In this document: one piece after another, positions 53,592 to 64,000 of the stretch
How the letters are laid out: every line of letters begins with the position of its first letter
How positions within the stretch are numbered: position 1 is the stretch's first letter
DNA from: Microcyclospora pomicola
Taxonomy: Eukaryota; Ascomycota; Dothideomycetes; Capnodiales
DNA: 64,000 bases
Direction: 5' to 3'
Assembly (NCBI GenBank): GCA_002786065.1
Contig: NHNY01000028.1
Span: 1 to 64,000, forward strand
The notes under the pieces: model-generated
Told to the model about the DNA's origin: nothing
Databases searched by the model: none
What the model saw: only the letters and a program-made list of their open reading frames with translations
Position numbers and translations under genes: made by a program

Positions 53592-56500
53592 ATGAGCTCG
53601 AGTCTCCCACCCACCACCATCCACCACCGCGCCTCCAATGGACTCAATGGCATCGTCCGCCGTCGTACCAGCATGACTCGAGATGGAAGTATTGCTGCCG
53701 CAAACGTGCATGGGCTCGGCGCAAGCGGGCCCGAAGATGAGGAACGCGAAGAGGACCCAACACATATTATGCTGCGCCAGCGCTGGGCTCAGACCGAAGC
53801 AAACATCGCTGCTCTGTTTGGCACCAATGGGTCTCAGCGACGCGCGTCAAAGCGACCTTCTTCATTCACTCCCGAAGTAAATGCTCCTGTGTCGACCAAT
53901 GCTGGCGCGGTGGATACTGTCAAGTCATCTGCACCGCCAAAGAGGGCCGCGCGCACTATTGATGATGATTACGGCGACGAGGAGGATGAGGAGGATGAGG
54001 CAGAGAACGAGAGTCCGCTCAAAGACAAGGGAAAGGCTGCTACAATCAACGGCACAACGTCCAACGCTGTCCGCTCACCGATTCCTCTTTCGCGTGTCGC
54101 AACTGTCGTATCACAAGGCTCGACGGTGCCAGAACAGGCGAAGAGTTCGGAGGATGTGCGCAAACAACTCGAGGAGGAAAAGAAGGCTGCTGCTGAGGGC
54201 GCGAAACAGAGCTTTCAGTCCATGTTCTTCACACTGGAACATGACGAGGATGCTATGCTGGAACAACAGAAACTGGATGAGCTGGATAGAGAAGTCGAGA
54301 ATGAGATATCTGGTGGTGCGAATGGTGAGCAGGACGCGTCCGCCAGCGTGGCCGGTGCTGCCCCCAGCACCACCCAAGGATCACTTGGCAGCGCAGACTT
54401 GGGGGCATCAAGTCTGACCCTCAAGCACTTAATCGCGCGGATCGATGCCAAGCGGCAAATGGTGAAGGCTTCGGATGACAAGCTGCGAACTCTCATTTCC
54501 GAAGTGAGAAAGGGACGAAGCAAATGGGCATCGGAAGATAAAGTTGGACAAGAAGAACTCTACGAAGCCGCGGAAAAAGTGCTTATGGAACTCAAAGCCA
54601 TGACCGAGTATGCACAGCCATTTCTGCAGCGAGTCAGCAAACGTGAGGCGCCCGATTACACCAATGTGATTAAGACTCCAATGGATATCGGAACCATGAT
54701 CCGAAAGCTCAAACAATTCTCCTACAAAAGTAAGAAGGAGTTCGTGGACGATCTTAACCTGATCTGGGGCAATTGCCTGAAGTATAATTCAGCACCGGAT
54801 CATCCTTTCAGGAAGAAGGCGCTTTACATGCGGAAGGAGACTGACAAATTGACGCCCCTTATACCAGAGATCATCGTTCGCGATCGTGCTGACGTGGAGG
54901 CTGAAGAGCGACGACAGCACTCACTTGATGCCGATGATAGCGATGAGGATGATGCACCTATTATGGCGTCGCGAGGACGGAAAGCCCCCAAAAAGGGCGG
55001 CAGCAAAAGTGTGTCTGCTCCTGCTCGCAAAACGCCCGCTGCTGTCAACGGCGAAGTGCCATCAGCGGATGTGAAACCCGCGATGCACGCTTCTGCTTCA
55101 AACATCCGGAACGACTTTTTACGCGCCGATTCTGAAGCGCAGGACGCCAGTTCCGCCGGATTCTCGACCCCACCTCCTCCAGGTACTGCAACACCCATGG
55201 GCGTCAATGGCGTACATAATACTGGCATGGTCAACAGTCAAGCAGACATGATGGAAGTTGATGGGCTTGGGCAGTCGGTCAATATCATGAGTGCTGACGC
55301 CGATGAAGAAGATGCTGAGCTGAAGACATGGAAGCAGGTTACGAAGAAGGACAGAGCCACCGCGGCTGCAGAACGCAATAGACTATTCCGCGGACAATGC
55401 CTCAATATCGACGAGCCTGCATTGCTGCGAAGTAAGGCTATGATGCGTAGGTGGATGCGTCAACAAAGAATGGATTCTACTGGTAGAACTGCATCAGAGA
55501 ATGGGGCGCCCGGCGATGAAAACAAGAATGAAGAGTCTGCGACAGGCACTCTCGCTGAAGGCATCGAGAAGGACGAAGACTCGACATTGCCTGACTACTA
55601 TCATCCCTTATCTGCTATCCCAGACCTTGACGAGAGGTGGCGGTGGATACTTGACTCTGAAGGTCGTGTGGTGCCTCAGATCGAGGACTGGATGCGTATC
55701 TTTCCCAAAGATCAGTTCATATCGACCGAGGGGAGCCTGAACAATAAAGTGGAGGCCAATATGCGCCAGATGCAAGACACACGTAAGATTTGTTCGAAAA
55801 TCGGAATCGTAAAACAGATGCAGTTACAAGGCCAGGTAAGTGACGCTACGATGAATGGTGTAGATCCCGAACATTGACGCTTTGCAGACCTATCAAAACC
55901 AGTTCCAGAAGTATGAACCGGAGCCTTTTAACGAACAGGACGTTGGGAATGTCGTAGTCTCCGAGGATGGTCCTCTTATGGCTCCATGGGTGAATCGAGC
56001 AGCTTTTCAACGATCTGTTGGCAAGATTTTCTATCACGCTGGATTCGAAGACTTCCAGCCATCTGCTCTGGAAACAGTTACCGACATCGCAAGTAATTTC
56101 CTTGCCAGTCTCGTCAATGGATTGAAGTGCTTCGAAGAGCACCCCAAACTAACCGCCAACGCGCCGCGATACACAGCGGAGGAGCGCGTCCTGCACACTT
56201 TACACGAAAAAGGGCTGGACCTTGACTCACTCGAGGTTTACATCAAGGAAGATGTGGAACGTCTCAGCACGAAGCTGAGTGTTGTACATGAGCGAATGAA
56301 GTCACACCTGGCAGATCTTCTGGTAAGTCTTATTCTGTCCCGCTTGTCCTCCTTTCTTTCGCTAATACTGTCCAGCGTCCGGCACTGGATCAAACCGCAG
56401 GCGCTGATGGCGCAGGTGCATTCAACGACGGTAGCGATCAATTCGCTAGCGGTGACTTCGCAGACGAAATGGGTGACGACTTCTTTGGGTTCAAAGAGCT

Positions 56501-57020
56501 TGGTCTGGCCGACGAGCTCGGCCTCGAAACTTTGAGTGTCCCCTTTCACCTCCTCCAAAACCGCATGCACAGTGCCTACCAGTCCCAGCACCAAGGTCCA
56601 GTCAGCAGCACCGGCCTCGTCTTTGAGCCTCCTCCTGCTTATGAGCCCATCACTGTCGAGTCACTCGCCATACACATCGGTCCCGTGCAAGAGTTCTTCC
56701 GTAGAAAGCTGCAAGCCAATCGTGACGACCCTCTGGTCGAGGATGAAGATTTACCACAGAAGCAGCGCTTCCCTAAGCCGCGCTTACCACCGACTGGTAA
56801 AATCAGCTCTCCTCGGAAAAGGCCGATCCGCGAACAACAACAAGCCGCAAAGAAAAAACGGAAGTTGGATGAGCATGAACGGGAAGCTAGGGCATTGTCT
56901 AAGCCGGTGGGACCGCTCCGACTGCAGATGCCTGAGTCAAATTGGCCAGAGGTTGACCCCGAGAAGGACGGGGATGCAAACGGAGCAATGCTTAGTCCTG
57001 AGAGCTTGACTGCGAATTGA
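53592..57020 (+). CDS. SPT7: SAGA complex subunit Spt7 (bromodomain)
   Basis: Three exons, 53592-55835, 55888-56322 and 56376-57020; 1107 residues. Spt7 is a scaffold of the SAGA coactivator and pairs with a histone-fold partner. The N-terminal part is disordered with an acidic run (about 120-140). The bromodomain (about 325-430) shows [19 protein letters not shown] and [13 protein letters not shown], including the acetyl-lysine-binding Asn. A conserved middle region ([19 protein letters not shown]) follows. The histone fold (about 780-830) contains [18 protein letters not shown]. The C-terminus ends in a basic stretch with possible nuclear signals (KKKRKL). Introns are short (52 and 53 bp) with phase-0 joins. 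Confidence 0.95.
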
Positions 57021-58920
57021 TGAGACTGCGGAAGTGTTCGATACAGACACTATACGGATGCTCAACGGAACGACACCATTTCAACTTCTCAAACTCATGT
57101 AGCTTTTGGGAGGCAAATTAGGGGTGGGGTCATATTGGATGGACTCTCGATTAGATAACATGGCTTTGGAATCGTCAAAACATACTCGGATACCCCGGAA
57201 GGCGTTTCATGGGCGGTGTAAGTTTCAGCATCTGGGCAGTAGAAACAGGATAGCAGCATTGGCTTGAAGACGGAATTCCTTGCAGGCTGGTGTATGCTAC
57301 TCATATGCGATGGTACGGAAAGGTTCATAGCAAGCTCAAGGAGACGTGCACGGTGACGACGGGTCAGTGACGAAGAAGAAGCATCCATTGCGAAGCGTGC
57401 TGCCGGACGAAGATCACTCGGGGATGGACGGAATTGCTTGGCATCGATTACCTTGGTAGTAATAACACTTCTTGTCCATCATTGCGATTCCCAACTTCGT
57501 TATTTCTTCCCCTTTTGTCCATTACTGCGAGTTATCTCTGAAGGCTTGGGTGCCCCATTGGACGAACACCACCTCGATGACCTCGGTCGTGGCGAACGAT
57601 GCCGTAAGCCGGCATCTAGATGGTCCTTGATCTGTACATACCTTATGTCCGGCGGAACGTATTGTTGCGGCACAGTCAGAGGTGGCCACTCTTTCACTCC
57701 GATCCGGACGCCTCTAGATCCATCGGCCAGAGTCTATCGGCCGCCGTCGTACAGGCAGATCGCGTACTCTCGCCGAAGCCCATGTCGTACCGGCATGAGA
57801 TGTTGGATTATGCAGTTGGTGTCCATTTCGAAACCAGACTCGCGCGTAGAAAATCGCCGGCGTCAAACTGCCGAAGTCAAACTCAATATCAACTGCACTT
57901 TATGACAGCGGCTACCTACCTTCTCCACCAAAGCATATCATATTTCTGCACAATACGAACCAACACCAACAACAGAAGATTCTTGAATCGCCCAATCCCC
58001 GGCTAGTGTACCGCTGGCTCGGCGTCGAAGGGCATCACGCTTGGCTGACGAGGCTTCTATACATGCAGCGCGAAACCTTCGTGTACCCTGATCCGAATGG
58101 CCACTGTGGCAGCTGAGCTTGACACCGTCGTACAGCGGTCTCGCGTCCGATTGGTGGGCAGCCACTAAATTCATCGATTCCGATTCTCGATGCTCGATTC
58201 TGAGAGCATAGCTAGCAGATTGTGCTCAGCCTTGGTCAAAATTTCCTGGCAAGACAATCGAGCATGATCCACGGTGATTCGTGGAAATCTTCGCTACGAG
58301 TGCTACTGTTCACACGATCATAAGATCCAGGCCCAGCAGCACAAATGAGTAGCCCTTAAGCAGCAGGGTGAAGTACTGGAGCTTGGAATCCGCACTTTTT
58401 GACCAGGGCAGCTTAGGCCCCAGGTGTAATAAAGTTCGTTCGTCCGGCTTAGTACAGCCAGAGGATGTGGTAGAGGCTGCAGGTAAGATCTAGGATAAAC
58501 CTGGCTCGAGATCGCCACGACTGAGCGCTTAACAATGTTGTCACCAAGCTCTTCCGGTGATATGGTCAATCTTCTAAATGCTGTCTCTCTATGGAGATGG
58601 TCGGCTACCATGACACTGGTTCGGTCCAGATCCCGGCGCAAGTATTGCTATACTTGGCTACCTTGTGCAGATGAGATCTCGAATGTTACCAGATTCGTCT
58701 CTACGTACATCTCCCACGGCATTCGGCTCGGTAGCATACATATTTAAGTACGGTCTGTCACTACACCGGCTACGACTACATCGATCGTTCCATCACGAGC
58801 GCAGAGCTTTCAGCTTACTCTGGTCCGATATCTTTGAGTCCTGATCTCCATGCTTAAGAGTCGCGCTTCTACTAACCATAGCTATTGGTGTTCGTTTTGG
58901 AGTAGTTACTTGAGTGGACA
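57021..58920. other. Gene-poor tract
   Basis: 1.9 kb after Spt7. A 97-codon minus-strand frame at 57095-57388 begins with ATG and has four cysteines, but shows no domain or neighbour support. Other frames are shorter. No repeats or RNA genes recognised. Part near 58900 must be the promoter of the two-RRM gene. Confidence 0.5.
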
Positions 58921-60099
58921 ATGGCACCGCAAAATGCGAGCTCGCGCGCCAGCAATGTTGGACAATATTTCTTCTACATCGAAGGGGTACGTCAAAAGCA
59001 CGCCGAGATCGCATCAGTACTGACGTGGATTCAGTTGCCCACTGGTTTCACCTGGCAAGATCTCAAGGACCTCATCCGTGCCGAAGCGTCTCATGGTATT
59101 TGGACAGATATGGCTGTGTACCCGGACGGTCGAACGAGTGGGAAAGGTTATGCCCGTGTGCAACGTTCTGATGAAGCCAGAGCGCTTTATGGTAAGGAGT
59201 TTGAGCTGTCCGATGACAACCCAACATTAACATCATCAGCATATCTGACGCAGCAACTGATCGAAGACCGGTATCTCCGAGTCCATATGTGGGACATCAG
59301 CCAAAGCAACGCGGACCCTCGGTTTATGCAATGCAATTGCGATAGCACGAGTTCGGTCCAGCACACATCGTTCGGATACCCTGCTCAAGGACTGGAAGTG
59401 AGTCGCATGGCAATCGCGCCTGGTTGGCAAAACATTACACCGGAGGTGTCTCAAGCAACAGTAGCGCCAGTTCCAGTCACTACTCTCCCATACAGGCATT
59501 ACTCTATTGGTAAGTCAGTGTTTCACGCGGGATTAATCCTGAATTCCGCCTTCGGCCAAGCGATGGGAAGCGTGCAACTGACTCCTCAAGACCCTGGAAG
59601 TGTAGCTTGGTATCAGGCTCAATATTATCCGTATGCTGTCACCACCCCACATAGTCATCGGTCAATGCAATCGCAACAGCAACCTCGATATCAGCCAGCA
59701 GTACTGCCCACGCCGTACTACACATTCACGCCTACCGGCACACCTGTCAACACCACCCGCGGAACCGTGAGGATGGAAGCCCGAGGTATCTTTGTCAGTG
59801 GGCTGAACTATAAAGCACGAATCAAAGACATCGAGACCTTGTTCAGCCAAGCAGGCGTGATCAGCAGATGTGAGCTCCACAAAGAAGTGACGACTGGCAA
59901 ATCCAAAGGAATTGCCACTATCCAGTACACAACGTCGGATGAAGCACAACGAGCCATTCAGCTCTTCCACGGTACGCTGTTCATGAGCATGCGGCTACAA
60001 GTCCGTCGTGACAAGGAAGCCACCGCCGTCCGACCACCGCCTCCACAAGCCAAGAAGAACCATGAGCCAATTATCGTCAACGGCTCACAGACCTGTTGA
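58921..60099 (+). CDS. Two-RRM RNA-binding protein, fungal orphan
   Basis: One exon, 392 residues. The C-terminal RRM (about 295-365) is clear: RNP2-like GIFVSGLNYKARIKDIE and RNP1-like KSKGIATIQYTTSDEA. The N-terminal part (about 15-125) looks like a diverged RRM (YFFYIEGV, then SGKGYARVQRSDEARALY). Between them is a Gln/Pro/Tyr/Thr-rich linker (about 130-285), probably disordered. The protein therefore resembles a small mRNA-binding regulator; target and location are unknown. Being intronless among intron-rich neighbours is unusual but not decisive. The ATG at 58921 follows an A at -3. Confidence 0.75.
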   Translation: MAPQNASSRASNVGQYFFYIEGVRQKHAEIASVLTWIQLPTGFTWQDLKDLIRAEASHGIWTDMAVYPDGRTSGKGYARVQRSDEARALYGKEFELSDDNPTLTSSAYLTQQLIEDRYLRVHMWDISQSNADPRFMQCNCDSTSSVQHTSFGYPAQGLEVSRMAIAPGWQNITPEVSQATVAPVPVTTLPYRHYSIGKSVFHAGLILNSAFGQAMGSVQLTPQDPGSVAWYQAQYYPYAVTTPHSHRSMQSQQQPRYQPAVLPTPYYTFTPTGTPVNTTRGTVRMEARGIFVSGLNYKARIKDIETLFSQAGVISRCELHKEVTTGKSKGIATIQYTTSDEAQRAIQLFHGTLFMSMRLQVRRDKEATAVRPPPPQAKKNHEPIIVNGSQTC

Positions 60100-62899
60100 C
60101 CATCGCCCAGTGAGCTGCAGCTGTGCGGTCACGTTCGTCTTCGGCTCGGAGAGGATGCAGCATTTTCAGGCTGTGGTCCATGGCCCGCAACTTTGCAGGA
60201 ATGCTATCTTACACAGATCCGGTCCTGTGATTGTCACAGGCGTACCGGCGACACAAGGCGACAAAGTTCGACATGCAGCGCTTGTCCTTTAATGCTTGTA
60301 CGCGTAGTGTCGGTGGTATCATCGACATCCGACCTTTCAGTCGCTATAGACTCTTTAGCAAGCGCGATGAATGGGTTCTCGCACACTACCTCGTTCTCCT
60401 CCTTGACACACTCTACTGCAAATTTGAATTTCTGCCATCGTCTGAGGTCGGCAACAAGGTCTTCACTTTTACGTTGCACAACATTAGCGTATTTTCTTCT
60501 CACACACACACACTTCTTACTTCGAAGAAATGGCACCATCCCAAAGCCTTATCCCGTGCTGCAAGGACTGTGGCCATTTCGACCAGGCATGAACTCTTCA
60601 GCGTACAAAACCCTCGTCGCTACAGTCTCTCGCGTTGCGCCGGCTTTCCTCAGGCTCAGCTCGGCGATAAGGTGAGCAGAGCAAGTGGCTGTCTTTGCCG
60701 TAGAAGCCGAGTCGGTCGAAGTACCTCTGTTAGTTACGCAACATTCGGCGCAGGAGACACGGCAGCAAGGCTATCTGCGATCACTCAACGTGTTCCATCC
60801 TCGGGACACGCTTCGCACCTGTCGCGACTCTTACTAATGATTCAGTAGCTACACCAGGCAGCCTCCCTCAGCACTTATCAGCAACACATCAATTTGAAGA
60901 CCAGTCTCACGGCTTGCTCATTGTCGGCGACGCTTCTGAGCATTCGCCGTACTCTGGCAACAATACCGACAGACCGCACCTTCCGTAACCCTACTGCATG
61001 ACCCTTGTGTGACACCGGCCTGTATTCGCCAATCATGTTCTCGGCCCGAGTCTCCGGGACACGCATGACACTCCTCCGATCACATGTATGGAGCACACCG
61101 AGATGTTCTAGATGGGCTCCAGCCGATAGGTCCTTTGCCCGGAATAGCCACTGCCTGTTGCCAAGGACTCTGGGTCGTCAGCCATCTTTGCATTCGTCTC
61201 ACTGGTCCAGGTGCGGTGTGACAGGCTTGTATGTGGGGAAATGCCCATGGTGCGACTTTTGTGCAAAGAGTAGCTTGCATGTAGCTTGTCACTTTCGCAT
61301 CCGATCGGATGGGCGATGTGGACGGTATGTTGAGATGTCGGACACCGTTTCTGAAACGTAAAGGATGCCGGTTTTTTACTACCAGGCGAGTCATGCTGTC
61401 GAGGCAGGGATGCAGTAGAGCTCGGCCAGGGACGATCATGGATAGTAAGTTCGCGCCATGGGTAGGGTCGGGTCATGACCTGACGATATTTGGCGAAGGC
61501 AGATCGCATCTATGGCGTGATCGGGGGACACTTGAGACGACAGTCATTCCACCCATGTCTGTATGCTTTCACGAACGACACTAACTCTCCCACTTCTCGG
61601 TACCTTCGTGAGGAACCTGGGTCATTCAGCCTAAAAGCACAGTATGATTCGCAGCGCCGGCCGGCTGGGAATATGATGTATCAGACGTGGAAAGTAATGG
61701 CGTACCGTAGTTCGCTCCCAGAAGATTCGCCAGGCAATCGCAACCGCAAGATAAACGTGTTCTCTACCAAAGAGTCCCGGCAGGCCATCACCCTTGAGAC
61801 TGGAGGGATCATCACGCATCGCCGGGATAGAGCTTCGGTACGAGTTACCGATACTGTACAGTAAGCCTATCCGACCCGGTGAACGATGAGGATTCTATTC
61901 AACGGTGCGAGTCCGCCGGCAGATCGGGAATGGGCTGCAGGTGACAAGGCTGGAGGTTGTTGTGCTTGGATGAGGAAGTCTTCTCTGCAACACCGATGAG
62001 AAAAGGCTGGAATGCTGCTGCTTCTTGTGGTCTCTGTGCGGTCCTCGCAAGAGTCGAATGAAGCCGCTCCAGATATATGTCGATCTCTCGCTTGAGACTC
62101 ATAAACTGTCCAGCAAGGCTTCGAAGAAATGCAGTTCTTGGTAGCGCTTGAAGATCCCTGGCGATGTAGAGCATGTATAGCTCTCTTCGACTTGTCCTTC
62201 GCAGGACCACAACGCTCGAACGAGAACGTCGAATTGATCACCAAAAGCAGAACACATACTCACCATCGGGGATGCTATAGCACACGCCTGTATATGGATC
62301 ATCAAGACTGGATATGATGCTGTTGTTCGACGACATGGATAGTTGTATCCCAGCTGATGACGTTGTGTAGGATCGGAGCTTGCAGCACGAAGCTGTCACA
62401 ACTTTGTCAATGGACATCAGAACGAACACAACTTTTCGAGTTATGAAGGAGCCAAACCTCTTCGAATGTCTCGACTTCTAAGGAGGAACTCTTCACTTAT
62501 ACTTATGATCTAATACGGCGGGGAGTCTCGAATAGTGCGGACGAACAGCTCGCCGAGAGGATGTCGTCGAATCTCACGTCCTGGTCGCGTGTACAATACA
62601 GCACAGCACATCACAGTACATAAACGTTGTGCTGTGCAGCTGCCTCCTGCACAAACTCGGGCGAACGTTGCGGTCGGCGCAACTTTCCGTAGACACCTTA
62701 GGGAACGGACACGGATCTCGACATTCGTCTGGAGATGCGGACGGGTATATATGTCGATAAGGGCGCCGCTTCTACCATGGAGCAGTGGCTTCTGCATTGA
62801 ATTGATCTCATCTGGAACAACTGCTGTGCGACTTGAAGATCATCATAGCTACACACAGCTCTCCTGAACATCACAACGAACAAGCAACACGCATCAGGC
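60100..62899. other. Gene-poor tract with scattered coding-like fragments
   Basis: 2.8 kb between the two-RRM gene and the oxidoreductase. A long plus-strand frame (60231-60848) has poor protein character. A minus-strand stretch near 61899-62210 (FMSLKREIDIYLERL) looks more protein-like, and an ATG at 62336 could start a gene, but no splice model joined them in phase. A short CA run lies near 60503. An inverted repeat at 62601-62637 is listed separately. Confidence 0.45.
62601..62637. repeat. Short inverted repeat upstream of the oxidoreductase gene
   Basis: GCACAGCACA at 62601-62610 is repeated in inverted form as TGTGCTGTGC at 62628-62637 with a 17-base spacer, 262 bp upstream of the next ATG. 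It could be a dimeric transcription-factor site or a leader hairpin. Confidence 0.55.
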
Positions 62900-63940
62900 A
62901 TGTCATCCACAATAACGACACCCAACACCATTCGCATCTGGCGATATGCCAAGACGACCGGCGGCCTGGAGAACAACCTCAAGTTGGACACTGTCCCTCT
63001 TCCCAAGCCAAAGCCCGAGCAGCATCTCGTTCAGGTGCTCGCAACAGCCCTGAACCCCGTCGACTACAAGCCCGCCGAAGTACCCCTGGCGAGTTGGCTC
63101 TTGATCCGGAAACCCGCGACTCCGGGCATTGATATTGCGGCGCGCATCATCACTCCGGCGGCCGGGTCCTCTCTGCAACCTGGTCAATTGGTCTTTGGAG
63201 CTGCGACAGCCTCCCCTTTCGCCGCCGGCGGACTGGCCGAGTATGTGACTCCCAGCAAGGAGTTGCTGCTTCCTATCCCAGAGGGAGTAGACCCGATCGA
63301 CGCCGCCAGCCTCCCCGTCGCCAGCCTAACAGCGTACCAGACCATCGTCCCGTTCGTGAAGAAAGGCGAGCACCTGCTGCTCATCGGTGGCTCCGGCGGT
63401 GTCGGCACCCTGGGCATCCAGATCGCGCGCGCCATCGGCGCCCACGTTACCGTCACCTGCTCGGCACGTAACCGCGAGCTGTGTATGCAGCTGGGCGCCG
63501 ACGCGGTCGTCGACTACACCGCCGGCGACGTCCTGACGCAGCTGCGCGCGCTACCGTACAAGTTCGCCCATGTCGTCGACAACGTCGGCAGCGACCACGA
63601 ACTGTACTGGCGCGCGCACGAATTCACGCGGCCGGGGGCTCGCTACATGAACGTCGCGTCGTCGCCATCGCTGGCCGATGTGAGCTTCGCGCTCAAGGCG
63701 CAGCTGCTGCCGGCCTTCCTCGGCGGCGGCAAGCGCAAGCTCATGGGCTTCTTCGCCCAGTCCAAGGAAGACGACCTGCACGTGCTGATCGGATGGCTGC
63801 GTGATGGCACGATCAAGGCGGTCATCGACTCGAGGTTCTCCTTCGACCAGGCGCCTGAGGCGTTTCGACGCTTGAAGACAGGCCGGGCGAGAGGCAAGAT
63901 TATCGTTGAGGGCGCAAGTGTGGGGAGCAAGGCGAACTGA
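62900..63940 (+). CDS. Medium-chain dehydrogenase/reductase, quinone-oxidoreductase-like
   Basis: One exon, 346 residues. Zinc-free MDR family enzyme that reduces enones or quinones with NADPH (family knowledge). The GroES-like N-domain has VLATALNPVDYKPAE and PGIDIAARI. The Rossmann domain carries the nucleotide-binding motif LIGGSGGVGTLGIQIA at about 158-173. The motif CSARNRELCMQLGADAVVDY follows; Ser/Arg after the second strand favours NADPH. No structural-zinc cysteine cluster or catalytic zinc ligands are seen. The C-terminus returns to the GroES-like domain (GKIIVEG). The 3' half is strongly GC-rich at third positions, more than its neighbours. It may belong to a secondary-metabolite or detoxification group beyond the window end. 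Confidence 0.93.
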   Translation: MSSTITTPNTIRIWRYAKTTGGLENNLKLDTVPLPKPKPEQHLVQVLATALNPVDYKPAEVPLASWLLIRKPATPGIDIAARIITPAAGSSLQPGQLVFGAATASPFAAGGLAEYVTPSKELLLPIPEGVDPIDAASLPVASLTAYQTIVPFVKKGEHLLLIGGSGGVGTLGIQIARAIGAHVTVTCSARNRELCMQLGADAVVDYTAGDVLTQLRALPYKFAHVVDNVGSDHELYWRAHEFTRPGARYMNVASSPSLADVSFALKAQLLPAFLGGGKRKLMGFFAQSKEDDLHVLIGWLRDGTIKAVIDSRFSFDQAPEAFRRLKTGRARGKIIVEGASVGSKAN

Positions 63941-64000
63941 TGATGTACGGTCATGGCTGGAGATGGCGACTTAATAAGCGCCTGGAGTCTTTTGTTCAAC

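Noticed and set aside
57095-57388. 97-codon minus-strand frame after Spt7
   Set aside because: It starts with ATG but lacks signal peptide, domain or intron support; it is kept only as a note in the gap entry.
60231-60848. Long plus-strand frame of about 200 codons
   Set aside because: It starts at a non-ATG codon, has Arg/Ser-rich composition like non-coding frames, and shows no family similarity.
1-64000. CRISPR arrays, LTR or other virus-like elements, rRNA
   Set aside because: No regular spaced repeats, long terminal direct repeats, reverse-transcriptase or capsid-like frames, or rRNA sequence were seen.

Overview
The window is nuclear DNA of a filamentous ascomycete (Pezizomycotina), most likely a dothideomycete-like fungus. 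Genes are compact, introns are 49-190 bp with GTRNGT donors, CTRAC/CTGAC branch sites and YAG acceptors, intergenic spacing is short, and the proteins are fungal orthologues (Mim1, Spc3, Ctk1, Vps1, Spt7, Kap121). The class is inferred only from protein feel. No rRNA, tRNA or CRISPR was seen. Gene models were made by eye; exon joins were accepted when reading phase, splice signals and family similarity agreed.

Layout. 1-2133: a complete-looking Fot1/pogo DNA transposon with TA duplications, next to a small membrane protein gene. 2.7-10.4 kb: membrane-anchored tyrosinase-like protein, p24 cargo receptor, mitochondrial ribosomal protein bL27m, AP-1 mu subunit, and an unrecognised secreted protein. 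11.2-19 kb: alcohol acetyltransferase-like enzyme, Ctk1 kinase, a 2.7-kb gap, GTP cyclohydrolase I. 19-31.3 kb: F-box-like protein, Spc3, Shp1/p47, Mim1, Oxa1, an NTF2/SnoaL-like orphan and a cysteine-rich GPI-type surface protein. 31.6-44 kb: CID/RGG RNA-binding protein, dynamin Vps1, secreted type-B carboxylesterase, HID1 and a DUF2235 hydrolase. 44.8-57 kb: karyopherin Kap121/Pse1, a CBS-PB1 tail-anchored protein, ribosomal protein eS26, a VanZ-like protein and SAGA subunit Spt7. 57-64 kb: two gene-poor tracts around a two-RRM protein, ending with a medium-chain oxidoreductase.

There is no operon or obvious metabolite cluster. Several genes fall into shared cell-biology themes by chance or loose synteny: secretory traffic (p24, AP-1 mu, Spc3, Vps1, HID1), mitochondrial biogenesis (bL27m, Mim1, Oxa1) and transcription (Ctk1, Spt7, CID protein). 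The accessory material is the transposon, the secreted orphans, the tyrosinase, the esterase and the gene-poor tracts. I found no convincing new multi-gene system; the best leads are single-locus oddities listed in the findings.
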